64,000 bases of DNA from Alkalihalobacillus sp. LMS39 (GTDB lineage: Bacteria; Bacillota; Bacilli; Bacillales; Bacillaceae_F), in assembly GCF_022812285.1 (NCBI RefSeq), contig NZ_CP093300.1, positions 3,348,001 to 3,412,000 on the forward strand, in the 5' to 3' direction. The notes under the pieces were generated by a model. That model worked only from the letters and a program-made list of their open reading frames with translations. It did not search any database and had not been told where the DNA came from. This document shows, piece after piece, positions 16,741 to 27,339 of the stretch (positions within the stretch are counted from its first letter, which is position 1; every line of letters starts with the position of its first letter). Both the position numbers and the translations under genes were made by a program.

Positions 16741-17520
16741 TTAATTTGTTTTTAATTTTTCTAGTTCTGCTAAAAATTTATCGTTCAAAACTTTTATATA
16801 TGTGCCTTTCATTCCCAGTGATCTTGATTCAATCACACCAGCACTTTCTAATTTTCGTAATGCATTGACGATAACTGAACGTGTAATCCCAACTCGGTCC
16901 GCAATTTTACTTGCAACAAGCAAGCCTTCTTTTCCGTCTAATTCTTCAAAAATATGCTCAACAGCTTCTAATTCACTATAGGATAAAGATGAAATCGCCA
17001 TTTGAACAACAGCTTTACTTCTTGCTTCTTCTTCAATTTCTTGTGTCTTTTCATGTAAAATTTCCATACCTACAACTGTAGCGCCATATTCAGCTAAGAT
17101 TAAATCATCATTATTAAAGGAATCATTTAATCTGGCTAATATTAATGTTCCTAATCTTTGTCCTCCACCAAGGATAGGGACAATCGTCGTTAAGCCTGTT
17201 GAAAATAAATCTTTATTCTCAACAGGGAATGCCGTGTACTCACTATTAATATCTAAATTGGCACTTGTTTCATCTAATTTAAATAAGTTCGTTGTATACA
17301 CTTCAGGAAATTGGCGTTCTTCTAACATTTTCTTCATTCGTTCATTTTCGATTTCTTGTTTAATCGCAAACCCTAATAATTTCCCACGGCGACTAACAAC
17401 AAAAATATTGGCACTTATAACATCACGTAACGTTTCCGCCATATCTCTAAAATTTACGTGCTGTCCGCCTGATTTTTGTAACATTTCATTAATTTTTCTC
17501 GTTCTTGATAATAAATCCAT
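16741..17520 (-). CDS. codY: CodY, GTP- and branched-chain amino acid-sensing global repressor
   Basis: Global transcription regulator that senses isoleucine/valine/leucine and GTP and represses nutrient-adaptation genes, including fla/che in B. subtilis. The 259-residue product starts [14 protein letters not shown]; the N-terminal GAF domain includes [11 protein letters not shown], and the C-terminal winged helix contains [24 protein letters not shown] in part (about residues 200 to 225), the DNA-binding helix being nearly invariant. The ATG at 17520 has AGGAGG 7 nt upstream; the longer frame would add seven unconserved residues. Last gene of the topA-trmFO-xerC-hslV-hslU-codY block. Confidence 0.97.
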   Translation of the reverse strand: MDLLSRTRKINEMLQKSGGQHVNFRDMAETLRDVISANIFVVSRRGKLLGFAIKQEIENERMKKMLEERQFPEVYTTNLFKLDETSANLDINSEYTAFPVENKDLFSTGLTTIVPILGGGQRLGTLILARLNDSFNNDDLILAEYGATVVGMEILHEKTQEIEEEARSKAVVQMAISSLSYSELEAVEHIFEELDGKEGLLVASKIADRVGITRSVIVNALRKLESAGVIESRSLGMKGTYIKVLNDKFLAELEKLKTN

Positions 17521-17542
17521 TGTTTTTCCTCCTAGTTTCATC

Positions 17543-18934
17543 CTACAAAATATACTGGCTTAAATCTCTGTTTTTAGCAATCGATGCTAATTTTTCTTCT
17601 ACATACTGTGGTGTAATTTTAATTTCTGCTAAGTTAATATCTGGTGCTTCGAAAGATAAATCCTCCAACAATTTTTCTAATAACGTATGAAGTCGTCGTG
17701 CTCCGATGTTTTCTGTATCTTGATTTACATCCGTTGCAATTGTCGCAATCTTATGAATAGCATCGTCAGAAAATTCTACTTTTATACCTTCTGTTTCTAA
17801 TAGAGCCGTATATTGCTTTATTAATGCATTATTCGGTTCAATTAAGATTCGTTTAAAGTCATCTACTGTTAGGTTTGATAGCTCCACTCGAATCGGGAAA
17901 CGCCCTTGTAATTCCGGAATTAAATCTGACGGTTTTGCCATATGAAAAGCTCCAGCAGCAATAAATAAAATGTGATCCGTACGAACTGGCCCATACTTCG
18001 TAACGACCGTTGAACCTTCGACAATTGGAAGAATATCTCGTTGTACCCCTTCTCTAGATACATCGGCAGAATTTTGATTTTTTCCTGCCACTTTATCAAT
18101 TTCATCAATAAAAATAATTCCTAATTGTTCTGCACGATTCACAGCATCTTGTGTCACTTCATCCATATCAATTAATTTTTGTGCTTCTTCATCCGTTAAT
18201 ACTTTTCTAGCATCAGCAACAGTCAACTTCCGTTTTTTCTTTCGCTTTGGCATCATTCCACCTAACATATCTTGCATATTGATGCCCATTTGTTCCATAC
18301 CAGCCCCTTGAAACATATCAAGGAAGTTTTGCGATTGTTCTTCTACTTCAATCGTCACCATCCAATCCTCGAGCTCTCCTAATGCTAACTGATGAGCCAT
18401 TTGCTTTTTCCGTTGGTTTGCATCGGTTTGCTCTGGTTCTGGTTGGGATTCTTCTTGTTGTCCTTGATTTCCAAACAACATTTCTAATGGATTTTTGTAT
18501 TGTGTTTGTTTTTTAGCGGTTGGTACAAGCAAGTCAACGATTCTGCGATTCGCATTTTCCTCAGCTTTGTCTTTTACACTGACCATTTTTTCTTCCTTCA
18601 CTAAACGAATAGACGTTTCAACTAAATCACGAACCATTGATTCTACATCGCGTCCTACATAACCAACTTCTGTGAATTTTGTTGCTTCCACTTTGCTAAA
18701 TGGAGCTCCAACTAATTTTGCTAACCTTCTGGCAATTTCAGTTTTCCCTACACCTGTTGGTCCAATCATTAAAATATTTTTCGGTGTTACTTCATCTCGT
18801 AATTTTTCTTCTAATTTTCCACGACGATAACGATTTCTTAATGCAATTGCAACCGAACGTTTTGCTGCATCTTGCCCTACTATGTATTGATCAAGTCGCT
18901 CAACAATTTGTCTAGGTGTTAATTGGCTTTCCAT
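17543..18934 (-). CDS. hslU: HslU (ClpY/CodX), AAA+ unfoldase of the HslVU protease
   Basis: ATPase ring that unfolds substrates and feeds them to HslV. The 463-residue product contains the N-terminal [16 protein letters not shown] motif, Walker A GPTGVGKT at about 58 to 66, a variable intermediate (I) domain with acidic and Met-rich segments (about 110 to 240), Walker [10 protein letters not shown] at about 273 to 281 and the C-terminal ILxxYIL-like tail (DLSQYIL) that inserts into HslV. The ATG at 18934 has GGAGG 8 nt upstream; upstream in-frame ATGs are too close to that site. Gap of 29 nt after hslV. Confidence 0.96.
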   Translation of the reverse strand: MESQLTPRQIVERLDQYIVGQDAAKRSVAIALRNRYRRGKLEEKLRDEVTPKNILMIGPTGVGKTEIARRLAKLVGAPFSKVEATKFTEVGYVGRDVESMVRDLVETSIRLVKEEKMVSVKDKAEENANRRIVDLLVPTAKKQTQYKNPLEMLFGNQGQQEESQPEPEQTDANQRKKQMAHQLALGELEDWMVTIEVEEQSQNFLDMFQGAGMEQMGINMQDMLGGMMPKRKKKRKLTVADARKVLTDEEAQKLIDMDEVTQDAVNRAEQLGIIFIDEIDKVAGKNQNSADVSREGVQRDILPIVEGSTVVTKYGPVRTDHILFIAAGAFHMAKPSDLIPELQGRFPIRVELSNLTVDDFKRILIEPNNALIKQYTALLETEGIKVEFSDDAIHKIATIATDVNQDTENIGARRLHTLLEKLLEDLSFEAPDINLAEIKITPQYVEEKLASIAKNRDLSQYIL

Positions 18935-18963
18935 TTTCATCGCCTCCATTACGTCAGTTTGAA

Positions 18964-19509
18964 TTACAATTCTTCAATAACGATTTGGTCATTTGTATAC
19001 ACACAAATTTCTCCTGCTGTTTCAAGCGCTGCTACAGCAATTTCTTTAGCAGATAAGTTTGGAGCATGTTTTTTTAATGCTCGACCAGCAGATAAAGCAT
19101 AATTTCCACCTGAACCTATTGCTAAAATACCATCATCAGGCTCAATAACTTCTCCTGTCCCTGATACAAGCAATAAGTGCTCTTCATTCATTACGATTAA
19201 CATCGCTTCAAGACGTCGTAACACTTTATCATTTCGCCATTCTTTTGCTAATTCTACAGCTGCTCTTTGCAGGTTCCCGTTAAACTCTTCTAATCGACCT
19301 TCGAATTTTTCAAATAAAGTAAAAGCGTCCGCAACGGAACCAGCAAAACCAGCTAATACTTTCCCCTGATAAATCTTACGGACTTTTCGAGCTGTATGCT
19401 TCATGACAACGGCATTACCGAATGTCACTTGGCCGTCGCCTGTCATCGCACATTTCCCGTTATGTTGAATCGCAAAAATCGTTGTCGCATGAAAAGAGTG
19501 AGTTGTCAT
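18964..19509 (-). CDS. hslV: HslV (ClpQ/CodW), protease subunit of HslVU
   Basis: Proteasome-like N-terminal nucleophile peptidase working with HslU. The 181-residue product has the family segments [23 protein letters not shown] (in part), [22 protein letters not shown] (in part) and [15 protein letters not shown]. In most bacteria the mature enzyme begins at the TTI threonine; here, as in B. subtilis, extra residues precede it ([12 protein letters not shown]). The start is well supported: AGGAGG with 6-nt spacing. Removal of Met would leave Thr-2, whereas B. subtilis CodW has Ser-2, reported as the catalytic nucleophile. Confidence 0.95.
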   Translation of the reverse strand: MTTHSFHATTIFAIQHNGKCAMTGDGQVTFGNAVVMKHTARKVRKIYQGKVLAGFAGSVADAFTLFEKFEGRLEEFNGNLQRAAVELAKEWRNDKVLRRLEAMLIVMNEEHLLLVSGTGEVIEPDDGILAIGSGGNYALSAGRALKKHAPNLSAKEIAVAALETAGEICVYTNDQIVIEEL

Positions 19510-19540
19510 GATAATCCTCCTTATCGTTCTCTATTTGACC

Positions 19541-20446
19541 TTATGCTCTTGGATGGTGCTTATTGTATACTTCTTTTAAGCGGTCTTTTGTTACATGTGT
19601 GTAAATTTGGGTTGAAGAAAGGTGTTCATGTCCTAACAATTCTTGCACAACTCTTAAATCAGCACCTTGATTTAATAAATGAGTGGCAAATGTATGTCGT
19701 AACATATGGGGTGTACTATGAACAGTAAGTGCCGCTTGACCTAATCGTTTGTTTAAAATCGTACGGACACTGCGATCACTTAACGGGCCACCTCGGAAGT
19801 TTACAAACAAATTTGTTGTCGGCTTTGAACTTTTCTTTACTAACTGTATACGACCATCATTGATATAGGTTTCAATTGCATCTAAAGCAAAGCTACCAAC
19901 TGGAACATATCGCTCTTTCCTACCTTTTCCGAATACAAGTATGGTACCAAATGTAAAATCAATATTGTCTATCGTTACATTACAACACTCGCTCACACGA
20001 ATCCCTGTTGCATAAAGCAGTTCTAGAAGCGCTTTGTCTCTTTGATCAAGAGGTTCGTCTTGACTAAAAGAAGAAAATAACGTTTCCATTTCTTGTTCAT
20101 ACAAAAAAGTAGGTAGTTTCAATTCTTTTTTTGGCAAATGGGCAAAGGCAAACGGATTTTCTGTTACGAAAGCTTCACGGAGAAGAAAACGATAGAAGCT
20201 TCGTAAACACGAGATTTTTCGAGCTACAGTTGACCTTGCAAAACCTTGGCGATATAACTCAGTTAAATATAATCTTACAAAAACATACGAAACAGCAGCA
20301 AAGTCAACGATCTTATGCTGCTTCATAAACGATATGAAGTGGGTGATATCTAGCTCATAATTCGTAAACGTATGAACCGAACTATTTTTTTCAATTTGTA
20401 AATATTGAAAAAACAGTGTTTTTTCTTGTTCCATTTTTATGTTCAT
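19541..20446 (-). CDS. xerC: XerC (CodV), tyrosine recombinase for chromosome dimer resolution
   Basis: Site-specific recombinase acting with XerD at dif during cell division. The 301-residue product has an N-terminal core-binding domain and the complete tyrosine-recombinase catalytic set: R150 (ATGIRVSE), K174, H247 and R250 (HMLRHTFA), H273 (LLGHEHLSST) and nucleophile Y282 (QIYTHV). Its position in the topA-trmFO-xerC-hslV-hslU-codY block is the conserved codV locus, which argues that it is the housekeeping Xer and not a phage integrase. Confidence 0.95.
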   Translation of the reverse strand: MNIKMEQEKTLFFQYLQIEKNSSVHTFTNYELDITHFISFMKQHKIVDFAAVSYVFVRLYLTELYRQGFARSTVARKISCLRSFYRFLLREAFVTENPFAFAHLPKKELKLPTFLYEQEMETLFSSFSQDEPLDQRDKALLELLYATGIRVSECCNVTIDNIDFTFGTILVFGKGRKERYVPVGSFALDAIETYINDGRIQLVKKSSKPTTNLFVNFRGGPLSDRSVRTILNKRLGQAALTVHSTPHMLRHTFATHLLNQGADLRVVQELLGHEHLSSTQIYTHVTKDRLKEVYNKHHPRA

Positions 20447-20463
20447 ATTTTAGTCCACCTCAC

Positions 20464-20500
20464 AAGAGCTACTAAATTTTATCATAATTTAGTAGCTCTT
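20464..20500 (-). other. 14-bp intergenic hairpin between trmFO and xerC
   Basis: Perfect 14-bp inverted repeat (20464 to 20477 and 20487 to 20500, 9-nt loop). On the minus strand it is not followed by a T-run; instead GTGAGGTGG, the xerC ribosome binding site, follows directly. On the plus strand it does end in TTTT, but no plus-strand gene reads towards it. The same DNA also carries a possible minus promoter (TTGAAA at 20500 to 20505, TAAAAT at 20476 to 20481, 18-bp spacer). Function uncertain. Confidence 0.6.
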
Positions 20501-20511
20501 TTCAATAAAGT

Positions 20512-21813
20512 TTACATTTTTTTCACAAAATTCTGAATTGTTGTCAACGCACGGTTTGCTAGCTGTTCATTGCGTTCTTGCTTGTTTTTAATTCGCTTTT
20601 CTAACGGTGGCAATAAACCGAAATTCGCATTCATTGGCTGAAAGTTTTTTGCGTTTGCCGTTGTAATATAGTTAGCCATACTTCCTAAAACAGTCTCTTG
20701 TGGGAAGGTAAGCACGTCTTTATTTTGAACCAATCTTGCTGCATTCATTCCTGCAATTAACCCAGCTGCAGCTGATTCAACATAACCTTCGACACCGGTA
20801 ATTTGACCAGCAAAAAATAAATCTTCTCGTTGCCGATATTGATATGTTGGCTCAAGTAAATTAGGAGAATTAATAAAAGTGTTTCGATGCATTACTCCAT
20901 ACCTTACAATCTCCGCATTTTCTAAACCAGGGATTAATTGAATAATTTCTTTTTGGGGCCCCCATTTAATATGGGTTTGGAATCCAACAATATTGTAAAG
21001 GGTTCCAGATTGGTTATCTTGTCTTAGCTGAACAACAGCAAATGGACGTTTGCCTGTTTTCGGGTCCTCAAGACCGACTGGTTTCATTGGACCAAACAAC
21101 AATGTTTTTTTGCCACGCTTTGCCATCACTTCTACAGGCATACACCCTTCAAAGAAAATTTCTTTTTCAAACTCTTTTAACGGGACAGATTCAGCAGCAA
21201 TGAGTGCCTCATAAAATCGGTCAAACTCTTCCTCTGTCATCGGGCAATTTAAATATGCGGCTTCCCCTTTGTCATACCTTGATTTTAAATATACTTTTTC
21301 CATATCAATGCTATCGGTTTCAATAATTGGAGCTGCAGCATCGTAAAAATATAAATATTCTTCGCCAGTTAAATGTTGTAATTGTTCCGATAAAGCAGGT
21401 GACGTTAATGGACCTGTTGCAATTACAGTAGGTCCATCAGGAATTTTTTCAATTTCTTCTGTTACCACCGTTACATTCGGATGGTTTCGAACTCGTTCTG
21501 TCACTGCATTGGCAAATTCATGACGGTCTACTGCTAACGCACCACCTGCAGGAACAGAACAATCATCTGCTGCTTTAATAATGACAGAATCAAGCAGTCT
21601 CATTTCTTCTTTTAATACACCGACAGCATTTGTTAATGTATTAGCTCGTAATGAGTTACTGCATACTAGTTCAGCAAATTTATCTGTATGATGTGCGGGA
21701 GTTTGCCGAACTGGTCTCATTTCAAATAGTGTAACTGGAACGCCTTGCTTGGCTATTTGCCAAGCTGCTTCACTTCCAGCTAATCCCGCTCCTATTACAT
21801 TAATTCCACTCAT
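20512..21813 (-). CDS. trmFO: TrmFO, folate-dependent tRNA U54 methyltransferase
   Basis: Flavoprotein (formerly Gid) that methylates U54 in the tRNA T-loop using methylenetetrahydrofolate and FADH2. The 433-residue product has the N-terminal FAD-binding motif [16 protein letters not shown] (residues about 6 to 21), the [11 protein letters not shown] segment with the conserved cysteine, [21 protein letters not shown] (in part) and the C-terminal FAD-contacting [21 protein letters not shown] (in part). Normal length (B. subtilis 435). Follows topA after 44 nt. Confidence 0.96.
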   Translation of the reverse strand: MSGINVIGAGLAGSEAAWQIAKQGVPVTLFEMRPVRQTPAHHTDKFAELVCSNSLRANTLTNAVGVLKEEMRLLDSVIIKAADDCSVPAGGALAVDRHEFANAVTERVRNHPNVTVVTEEIEKIPDGPTVIATGPLTSPALSEQLQHLTGEEYLYFYDAAAPIIETDSIDMEKVYLKSRYDKGEAAYLNCPMTEEEFDRFYEALIAAESVPLKEFEKEIFFEGCMPVEVMAKRGKKTLLFGPMKPVGLEDPKTGKRPFAVVQLRQDNQSGTLYNIVGFQTHIKWGPQKEIIQLIPGLENAEIVRYGVMHRNTFINSPNLLEPTYQYRQREDLFFAGQITGVEGYVESAAAGLIAGMNAARLVQNKDVLTFPQETVLGSMANYITTANAKNFQPMNANFGLLPPLEKRIKNKQERNEQLANRALTTIQNFVKKM

Positions 21814-21857
21814 GTTGAAACTCCTTTTCTTCGTAAAAGGATGAGTCTATTCTCATC

Positions 21858-23933
21858 CTATAATCGCTCTTCTTTATAATCACAAGACACACACTCGACT
21901 TGTGTCCCTTTTTTCGACTTTTTCTCTACAAGCATGCTATCACACTTTGGACATGTCCTTGCAATCGGCTTATCCCATGAAACAAATTCACAGCTAGGAT
22001 ATTGGTCACAACCATAAAAAGTACGTCGTTTTTTGCTTTTTCGTTCGACAATTTTTCCTTCTTTACAAGTTGGACAACTTACACCAATATCTTTTACAAT
22101 CGCTTTTGTATTTCGACAATCCGGAAAGTTGGAACATGCCATGAACTTGCCGTAACGTCCCATTTTATAAACCATGTCATGGCCACATTTTTCACATGAT
22201 TCTCCTGCAGGCTCATCTTTGATTTCGACTTCTTCCATTTCTTCTTCAGCATGTTTCACTTGCTTTTCAAATTCATGGTAGAAATGATCGATAATTTGAA
22301 TCCAGTTTTTCTCACCTTCTTCAACTGAGTCAAGGTCGTTTTCCATTTTCGCTGTAAATTCTACATCCAAGATTTCTGAGAAAAATTCAGAAATTAACTC
22401 GATAACGATTTCTCCTAACTCTGTCGGAACAAAACGCTTATCATCTAAAGCAACATATCCACGACGTTGAATCGTATCAAGAGTTGGGGCAAAAGTAGAT
22501 GGTCGACCAATTCCTAACTCTTCCATTGTCTTTACCAATCTTGCCTCTGAATAACGTGGTGGCGGTTGTGTAAAATGCTGATTTGGTGTAATTTCCTCTT
22601 TCTTAACTGAAGCGCCTTCTTCTAAGTCAGGAAGTAATTTATCTTCTTCCTTTTTCCCATCATCATTTCCTTCGATATACACTTTCATGAAACCAGGAAA
22701 TTTAACTTTTGAGCCTGTTGCTCGAAATACAACTCCCGCGTTATCTAAGTCTACAGTCATTGTATCCATAATCGCTGGTGCCATTTCACTTGCGACTAAG
22801 CGTTCCCAGATAAGCTTATATAAACGAAATTGATCTCTGGACAAAAATGATTTAACTGTCTTCGGGTCATATAAAACAGATGTCGGACGAATCGCCTCAT
22901 GAGCATCTTGTGTTTTTTTATCTGAGTTTTTCGTTGTCCGCTCACCTTTACGAGTGTACTCTTGTCCGTATTGTTCTTCGATATACTGTTTCGTTTCTTC
23001 TTTAGCTGTATCCGAAATTCGAGATGAATCTGTACGCATATACGTAATCAACCCAACAGTTCCTTCTTTACCAAGGTCAATTCCTTCATATAATTGTTGT
23101 GCCAACATCATTGTCTTTTTCGCCCGAAAGTTTAATTTTCGCGCTGCTTCTTGCTGCAGAGAAGATGTCGTAAATGGAGCAACCGGGTTTCGTTTCCGCT
23201 CCTTTTTCTTTACGGAAGTAATGGAAAACGAATCTCCTTTTAATTGACCAAGAACCTGCTTTACGTCATCCTCAGATTTTAGTTCAACTTTTTTATTGTC
23301 CACACCATAAAACTTAGCTTCAAACTGCTCATTGTTCATTTTAAATAAACCTTGAATTGTCCAGTATTCCTCTGGAACAAAAGCTTGAATTTCTTTTTCA
23401 CGGTCAATTATCATTTTAACAGCTACCGATTGGACACGACCGGCACTTAATCCTTTTTTCACTTTCTTCCATAATATAGGACTAATATTGTAACCAACAA
23501 GCCTATCTAACACACGACGTGCTTGTTGAGCATCTACTAAATCCATATTAATTGGACGTGGTGTTTTAAAAGCATCTTTAATCGCTTGTTTTGTAATTTC
23601 ATTAAACACAACCCTACAGTCTGATTGTTCATCAATATTTAGACTATGGGCAAGGTGCCAAGCAATTGCTTCCCCTTCACGATCCGGGTCAGCTGCTAAA
23701 TAAATACGTTTGACTTTTTTTGCTGCACTTTTTAATTCCTTTAAAACTGGACCCTTACCACGAATCGTGATATATTTCGGGTCGAAACTTCTTTCAACAT
23801 CTACTCCCATTTGACTTTTCGGCAAATCTCTAACATGTCCCATTGATGCCTTAACGATATATTTCTTCCCTAAGTATTTACCAATTGTCTTTGCTTTAGC
23901 GGGAGATTCAACGATTACTAAGTAATCTGCCAT
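21858..23933 (-). CDS. topA: TopA, DNA topoisomerase I
   Basis: Type IA topoisomerase relaxing negative supercoils. The 691-residue product starts [17 protein letters not shown] (Toprim domain), has [12 protein letters not shown] near residue 81, the catalytic tyrosine Y298 in [14 protein letters not shown], and three C-terminal four-cysteine zinc ribbons (starting [16 protein letters not shown] and CPKCDSML). The ATG at 23933 follows GGGGGAGGAG at correct spacing; the longest frame adds 19 unconserved residues. A near-consensus promoter lies upstream (23978 to 24006). Confidence 0.97.
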   Translation of the reverse strand: MADYLVIVESPAKAKTIGKYLGKKYIVKASMGHVRDLPKSQMGVDVERSFDPKYITIRGKGPVLKELKSAAKKVKRIYLAADPDREGEAIAWHLAHSLNIDEQSDCRVVFNEITKQAIKDAFKTPRPINMDLVDAQQARRVLDRLVGYNISPILWKKVKKGLSAGRVQSVAVKMIIDREKEIQAFVPEEYWTIQGLFKMNNEQFEAKFYGVDNKKVELKSEDDVKQVLGQLKGDSFSITSVKKKERKRNPVAPFTTSSLQQEAARKLNFRAKKTMMLAQQLYEGIDLGKEGTVGLITYMRTDSSRISDTAKEETKQYIEEQYGQEYTRKGERTTKNSDKKTQDAHEAIRPTSVLYDPKTVKSFLSRDQFRLYKLIWERLVASEMAPAIMDTMTVDLDNAGVVFRATGSKVKFPGFMKVYIEGNDDGKKEEDKLLPDLEEGASVKKEEITPNQHFTQPPPRYSEARLVKTMEELGIGRPSTFAPTLDTIQRRGYVALDDKRFVPTELGEIVIELISEFFSEILDVEFTAKMENDLDSVEEGEKNWIQIIDHFYHEFEKQVKHAEEEMEEVEIKDEPAGESCEKCGHDMVYKMGRYGKFMACSNFPDCRNTKAIVKDIGVSCPTCKEGKIVERKSKKRRTFYGCDQYPSCEFVSWDKPIARTCPKCDSMLVEKKSKKGTQVECVSCDYKEERL

Positions 23934-23977
23934 ACCGAGCTCCTCCCCCTTCGAAGGATATATTAAAATCTTCCCTA

Positions 23978-24006
23978 TTATTAAACACAAGTTTACGATT
24001 TGTCAA
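23978..24006 (-). promoter_or_regulatory. Sigma-A promoter of topA
   Basis: Minus-strand TTGACA (24001 to 24006) and TAATAA (23978 to 23983) are separated by exactly 17 bp, a near-consensus sigma-A promoter about 45 bp before the topA start. About 40 bp upstream lies a perfect 17-bp dyad (24044 to 24050 and 24054 to 24060) that may be an operator. Confidence 0.85.
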
Positions 24007-24113
24007 ATATTACTTTCAAAAAATCAAGTGAAACAAAAACTATTTATCATATAATGATAACATTATTTAACACTATTGTGAAAACTATTGGTACTGAACT
24101 ACTTAAATAACTA

Positions 24114-25004
24114 TCAGTTTTCCCAATTTTCATTTTCATATTCTTCGATAATGTCCTTTGCCTCTACAATTAATTTTGCACCTTGCTGGATAAGTCGATT
24201 CGGCCCTAAAGACATTTGTTCGTAAATAGGTCCTGGTACTGCAAATACATCTTTGCCTTGTTCTAGCGCCTGATCGGCAGTAATTAAAGCACCACTTCGT
24301 TCTTTTGCTTCTACAACTACTGTTCCTTTGCTTAATCCACTAATCAACCGATTTCGCTCTGGAAATTGCCACTTATTTGGCTTTGTTTTTGCTGGATACT
24401 CAGAAAGTAGGAGATGATCTCTTGCAATTTCATTTGCTAGATGGTAATTACTTGATGGATAGATATAATCAAACCCAGAACCAAGAATCGCGATTGTCTT
24501 TCCACCATTGTCCATTGTTAACCGGTGCGCTATTGTATCAATGCCTTTAGCAAGCCCACTCACAATTAACCAACCCTCCTCTACAACGGGACGGATGATT
24601 TTTTCTAAACTATAGCGCCCCCCTTTTGTAGGTTCTCTCGTTCCTACAACCGCTAATGCTTTGGAATAATGTAATAATGCTATATTCCCTTTACAATAGA
24701 CTACCCAAGGAGGATCGAAAAGCTGCTTTAAAATCGGTGGATATTCGTTTTCAAAAATAGTGATGGGAATAATTTGCTTCTCTTTGTATTCTTGTAAAAG
24801 TTGGGGCATTGAAATGAAGTGTAAATCTTGATAAAGGAGAGCGGCATACTTTTTTTGAAGAGAATAATGAGAAATGAGCTCTTTTTCAGACAATTGATAT
24901 AGCTTTTCTAACGTAGCATCTACTGATAAGATTTTCCGAATTGTTTTCCATCCAACTCCACGACAATGATGAAGATGCAGCAACCGTTCATGAAATGCAT
25001 TCAT
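24114..25004 (-). CDS. dprA: DprA/Smf, DNA-processing protein
   Basis: Loads RecA onto incoming single-stranded DNA during natural transformation. The 296-residue product has an N-terminal helical (SAM-like) region and a DprA Rossmann domain with VVGTREPTKGGR, VSGLAKGIDTIAH, AILGSGFDYIYP and the FPERNRLISGLSKGTVVVEA segment (in part). No C-terminal winged helix is apparent, as in B. subtilis DprA (297 residues). Monocistronic between sucD and topA, AGGAG site before the ATG. Presence alone does not prove competence. Confidence 0.94.
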   Translation of the reverse strand: MNAFHERLLHLHHCRGVGWKTIRKILSVDATLEKLYQLSEKELISHYSLQKKYAALLYQDLHFISMPQLLQEYKEKQIIPITIFENEYPPILKQLFDPPWVVYCKGNIALLHYSKALAVVGTREPTKGGRYSLEKIIRPVVEEGWLIVSGLAKGIDTIAHRLTMDNGGKTIAILGSGFDYIYPSSNYHLANEIARDHLLLSEYPAKTKPNKWQFPERNRLISGLSKGTVVVEAKERSGALITADQALEQGKDVFAVPGPIYEQMSLGPNRLIQQGAKLIVEAKDIIEEYENENWEN

Positions 25005-25067
25005 CTAATCCACTCCTAAAAAACTATGATATTAGAACCATATCTTTTCATTTTTCGTTAAGAAAAG

Positions 25068-25095
25068 AAAAAGCTCCCTTCTATGGGAGCTTTTT
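25068..25095 (-). terminator. Rho-independent terminator after sucD
   Basis: Eleven-bp stem (25068 to 25078 with 25085 to 25095, 6-nt loop), core AGCTCCC, with a T-rich tail on the minus strand immediately after the sucD stop. It ends the sucCD operon before dprA. Confidence 0.88.
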
Positions 25096-25100
25096 GCTTT

Positions 25101-26006
25101 TTATTTATGAGTAATACATTTTTCAAGAAGATTTTGTTCTTTTAATACAGAAATTAATGTTTCTCCCATAACGGATGGAGTTGGTGCAACTTTCACACCG
25201 CAGCTTTCAAGCGTTTTAATCTTTTCTGCTGCTGTCCCTTTACCGCCTGAAATAATGGCTCCAGCATGACCCATACGTTTCCCTGGAGGTGCTGTTTGAC
25301 CACCGATGAATCCTACTACAGGCTTTTTCATGTTTGCTTTAATCCATTCTGCTGCTTCTTCTTCCGCAGTTCCCCCAATTTCACCGATCATAATGACCGC
25401 ATATGTATCAGGGTCTTCGTTAAAGAGTTGTAGTACATCGATAAAGTTTGTTCCGTTTACAGGGTCTCCACCAATTCCAACAGCAGTTGATTGGCCAATT
25501 CCTTCTGTAGACAGTTGATGAACAGCTTCATATGTTAATGTTCCTGAACGAGAAACAACACCAACATGACCTTTTTTATGAATGTAACCAGGCATAATTC
25601 CAATTTTACATTCTTCTGGTGTGATTACACCAGGGCAGTTTGGTCCTACAAGACGAGTCTTTTTCCCTTCCATATAACGTTTAACATTTGTCATATCAAG
25701 AACCGGGATTCCTTCAGTAATACAAATCACTAAATCAAGCTCCGCATCAGTTGCTTCCATAATCGCATCTGCTGCAAATGCTGGTGGAACATAAATAACG
25801 GAAGCTGTTGCACCTGTAGCTTCTACAGCTTGTTGAACTGTATCAAAAACAGGAATTCCTTCAATCTCCGTTCCTCCCTTACCAGGAGTGACACCACCAA
25901 CGATTTGTGTTCCATATTCAACCGCTTGTTTTGTATGGAATAAACCTGTTGCACCTGTTATCCCTTGTACAATTACTTTTGTATCTTTATTAATCAGGAT
26001 ACTCAT
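25101..26006 (-). CDS. sucD: SucD, succinyl-CoA synthetase alpha subunit
   Basis: Catalyses, with SucC, the substrate-level phosphorylation step of the TCA cycle (succinyl-CoA plus ADP and phosphate to succinate plus ATP). The 301-residue product has an N-terminal CoA-binding Rossmann fold ([14 protein letters not shown]), [23 protein letters not shown], and the active-site histidine H247 in [17 protein letters not shown], which is phosphorylated during turnover. Follows sucC with an 18-nt gap. Confidence 0.97.
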   Translation of the reverse strand: MSILINKDTKVIVQGITGATGLFHTKQAVEYGTQIVGGVTPGKGGTEIEGIPVFDTVQQAVEATGATASVIYVPPAFAADAIMEATDAELDLVICITEGIPVLDMTNVKRYMEGKKTRLVGPNCPGVITPEECKIGIMPGYIHKKGHVGVVSRSGTLTYEAVHQLSTEGIGQSTAVGIGGDPVNGTNFIDVLQLFNEDPDTYAVIMIGEIGGTAEEEAAEWIKANMKKPVVGFIGGQTAPPGKRMGHAGAIISGGKGTAAEKIKTLESCGVKVAPTPSVMGETLISVLKEQNLLEKCITHK

Positions 26007-26024
26007 TCTCCACGTCCCGCCTTT

Positions 26025-27185
26025 CTATTTCACTAGTGAAACTATTTTTTGTGCACCGTCAGCCATTGAATCAGCTGAAGTGATGTTTAAACCTGATTCA
26101 TTAAGAATCTTTTTACCTAAGTCAACATTTGTTCCTTCTAAGCGAACAACAAGTGGAATTTCTAAACCAACTTGTTTCGTTGCTTCAATAACACCTTCAG
26201 CAATAACATCACACTTCATAATTCCACCGAAAATATTAACAAAAATTCCTTTAACGTTTTCATCTGATAAAATAATCTTAAAGGCTTCTGTTACTTTCTC
26301 AGCTGTAGCACCGCCCCCAACATCAAGGAAGTTAGCTGGATCACCATTGTAATGTTTAATGATATCCATTGTTGCCATTGCAAGCCCTGCACCATTAACC
26401 ATACATCCGATGTTACCATCAAGAGAGATGTAACTTAAGTCATATTTAGAAGCTTCGATTTCTTTTACATCTTCTTCGTCAAGATCACGGAATTCAAGAA
26501 TATCTTTTTGACGGTACAATGCATTAGAATCAAAATTTAATTTCGCATCCAGTGCCATAACTTTTCCATCACCAGTCGTTACTAGTGGGTTAATTTCAGC
26601 AATCGAACAATCTTTTTCTACGAACACTCTGTATAAACCGAGCATAAATTTCACAGCTTGGCCAACAAGTTCTTTAGGAATATTGATATTAAAGGCTAAA
26701 CGACGAGCTTGAAACCCTTGTAATCCAACAGCTGGATCAATAACTTCTTTAAAGATTTTTTCAGGTGTCGCTTCTGCAACTTCTTCAATTTCAGTTCCAC
26801 CTTCTTCAGAACCCATTAACACAACTCTTGAAGTGGCACGGTCAAGAACGAGTCCAATGTAATACTCTTTTTTGATGTCGCAGCCTTCTTCAATTAGTAA
26901 GCGCTTTACTTCTTTTCCTTCTGGTCCTGTTTGATGAGTTACTAAAGTTTTACCTAGTATCTCTTCAGCGTATGTACGAACCTCATCTAAATTTTTTGCT
27001 ACTTTAACCCCGCCAGCTTTTCCACGTCCACCAGCATGAATTTGAGCTTTTACAACACTCACTTGAGTGCTTAATTCTTTTGCTGCTTCAACCGCTTCTT
27101 CTACTGAAAAAGCAACTTTACCATTTGGTACGGCAACCCCGTATTGTCTTAGGAGCTGCTTGCCTTGATACTCGTGGATATTCAT
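26025..27185 (-). CDS. sucC: SucC, succinyl-CoA synthetase beta subunit
   Basis: ATP-grasp subunit of succinyl-CoA synthetase. The 386-residue product begins [17 protein letters not shown]; the ATP-grasp fold includes [18 protein letters not shown], and the C-terminal domain contains [30 protein letters not shown] (in part) and [12 protein letters not shown]. The ATG at 27185 has AGGAGG 9 nt upstream and matches the family start; the longer frame (20 residues more) runs through the hairpin-rich leader. Confidence 0.97.
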   Translation of the reverse strand: MNIHEYQGKQLLRQYGVAVPNGKVAFSVEEAVEAAKELSTQVSVVKAQIHAGGRGKAGGVKVAKNLDEVRTYAEEILGKTLVTHQTGPEGKEVKRLLIEEGCDIKKEYYIGLVLDRATSRVVLMGSEEGGTEIEEVAEATPEKIFKEVIDPAVGLQGFQARRLAFNINIPKELVGQAVKFMLGLYRVFVEKDCSIAEINPLVTTGDGKVMALDAKLNFDSNALYRQKDILEFRDLDEEDVKEIEASKYDLSYISLDGNIGCMVNGAGLAMATMDIIKHYNGDPANFLDVGGGATAEKVTEAFKIILSDENVKGIFVNIFGGIMKCDVIAEGVIEATKQVGLEIPLVVRLEGTNVDLGKKILNESGLNITSADSMADGAQKIVSLVK

Positions 27186-27208
27186 TCTCTCCATCCTCCT
27201 ATCAATTG

Positions 27209-27242
27209 CATGCAAAATATGTTTTGCATGATGAATGCATGC
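27209..27242 (-). promoter_or_regulatory. Hairpin and GCATGC repeats in the sucCD leader
   Basis: A perfect 9-bp inverted repeat with a 4-nt loop (27209 to 27217 and 27222 to 27230) ends 8 nt before the sucC AGGAGG. The hexamer GCATGC at 27208 to 27213 recurs at 27237 to 27242, with GCATG also at 27226 to 27230, and a short dyad surrounds the second copy. A weak -10 (TACAAT) lies further upstream near 27285. It could be an operator or an RNA hairpin that limits translation; I do not recognise the regulator. Confidence 0.5.
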
Positions 27243-27339
27243 CATTCATTAAAAAATAGTATGTTTTGGCAAACTCCTCTACTATTGTAACAATTTTTTG
27301 AACGTTTTGGGAGAGGAAAATAAAAAATATTTACGAAGG

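Noticed and set aside
19541-20446. Tyrosine recombinase as sign of a prophage or integrative element
   Set aside because: The gene lies in the conserved topA-trmFO-xerC-hslVU-codY block and matches CodV/XerC; no att-like repeats or phage genes are nearby.
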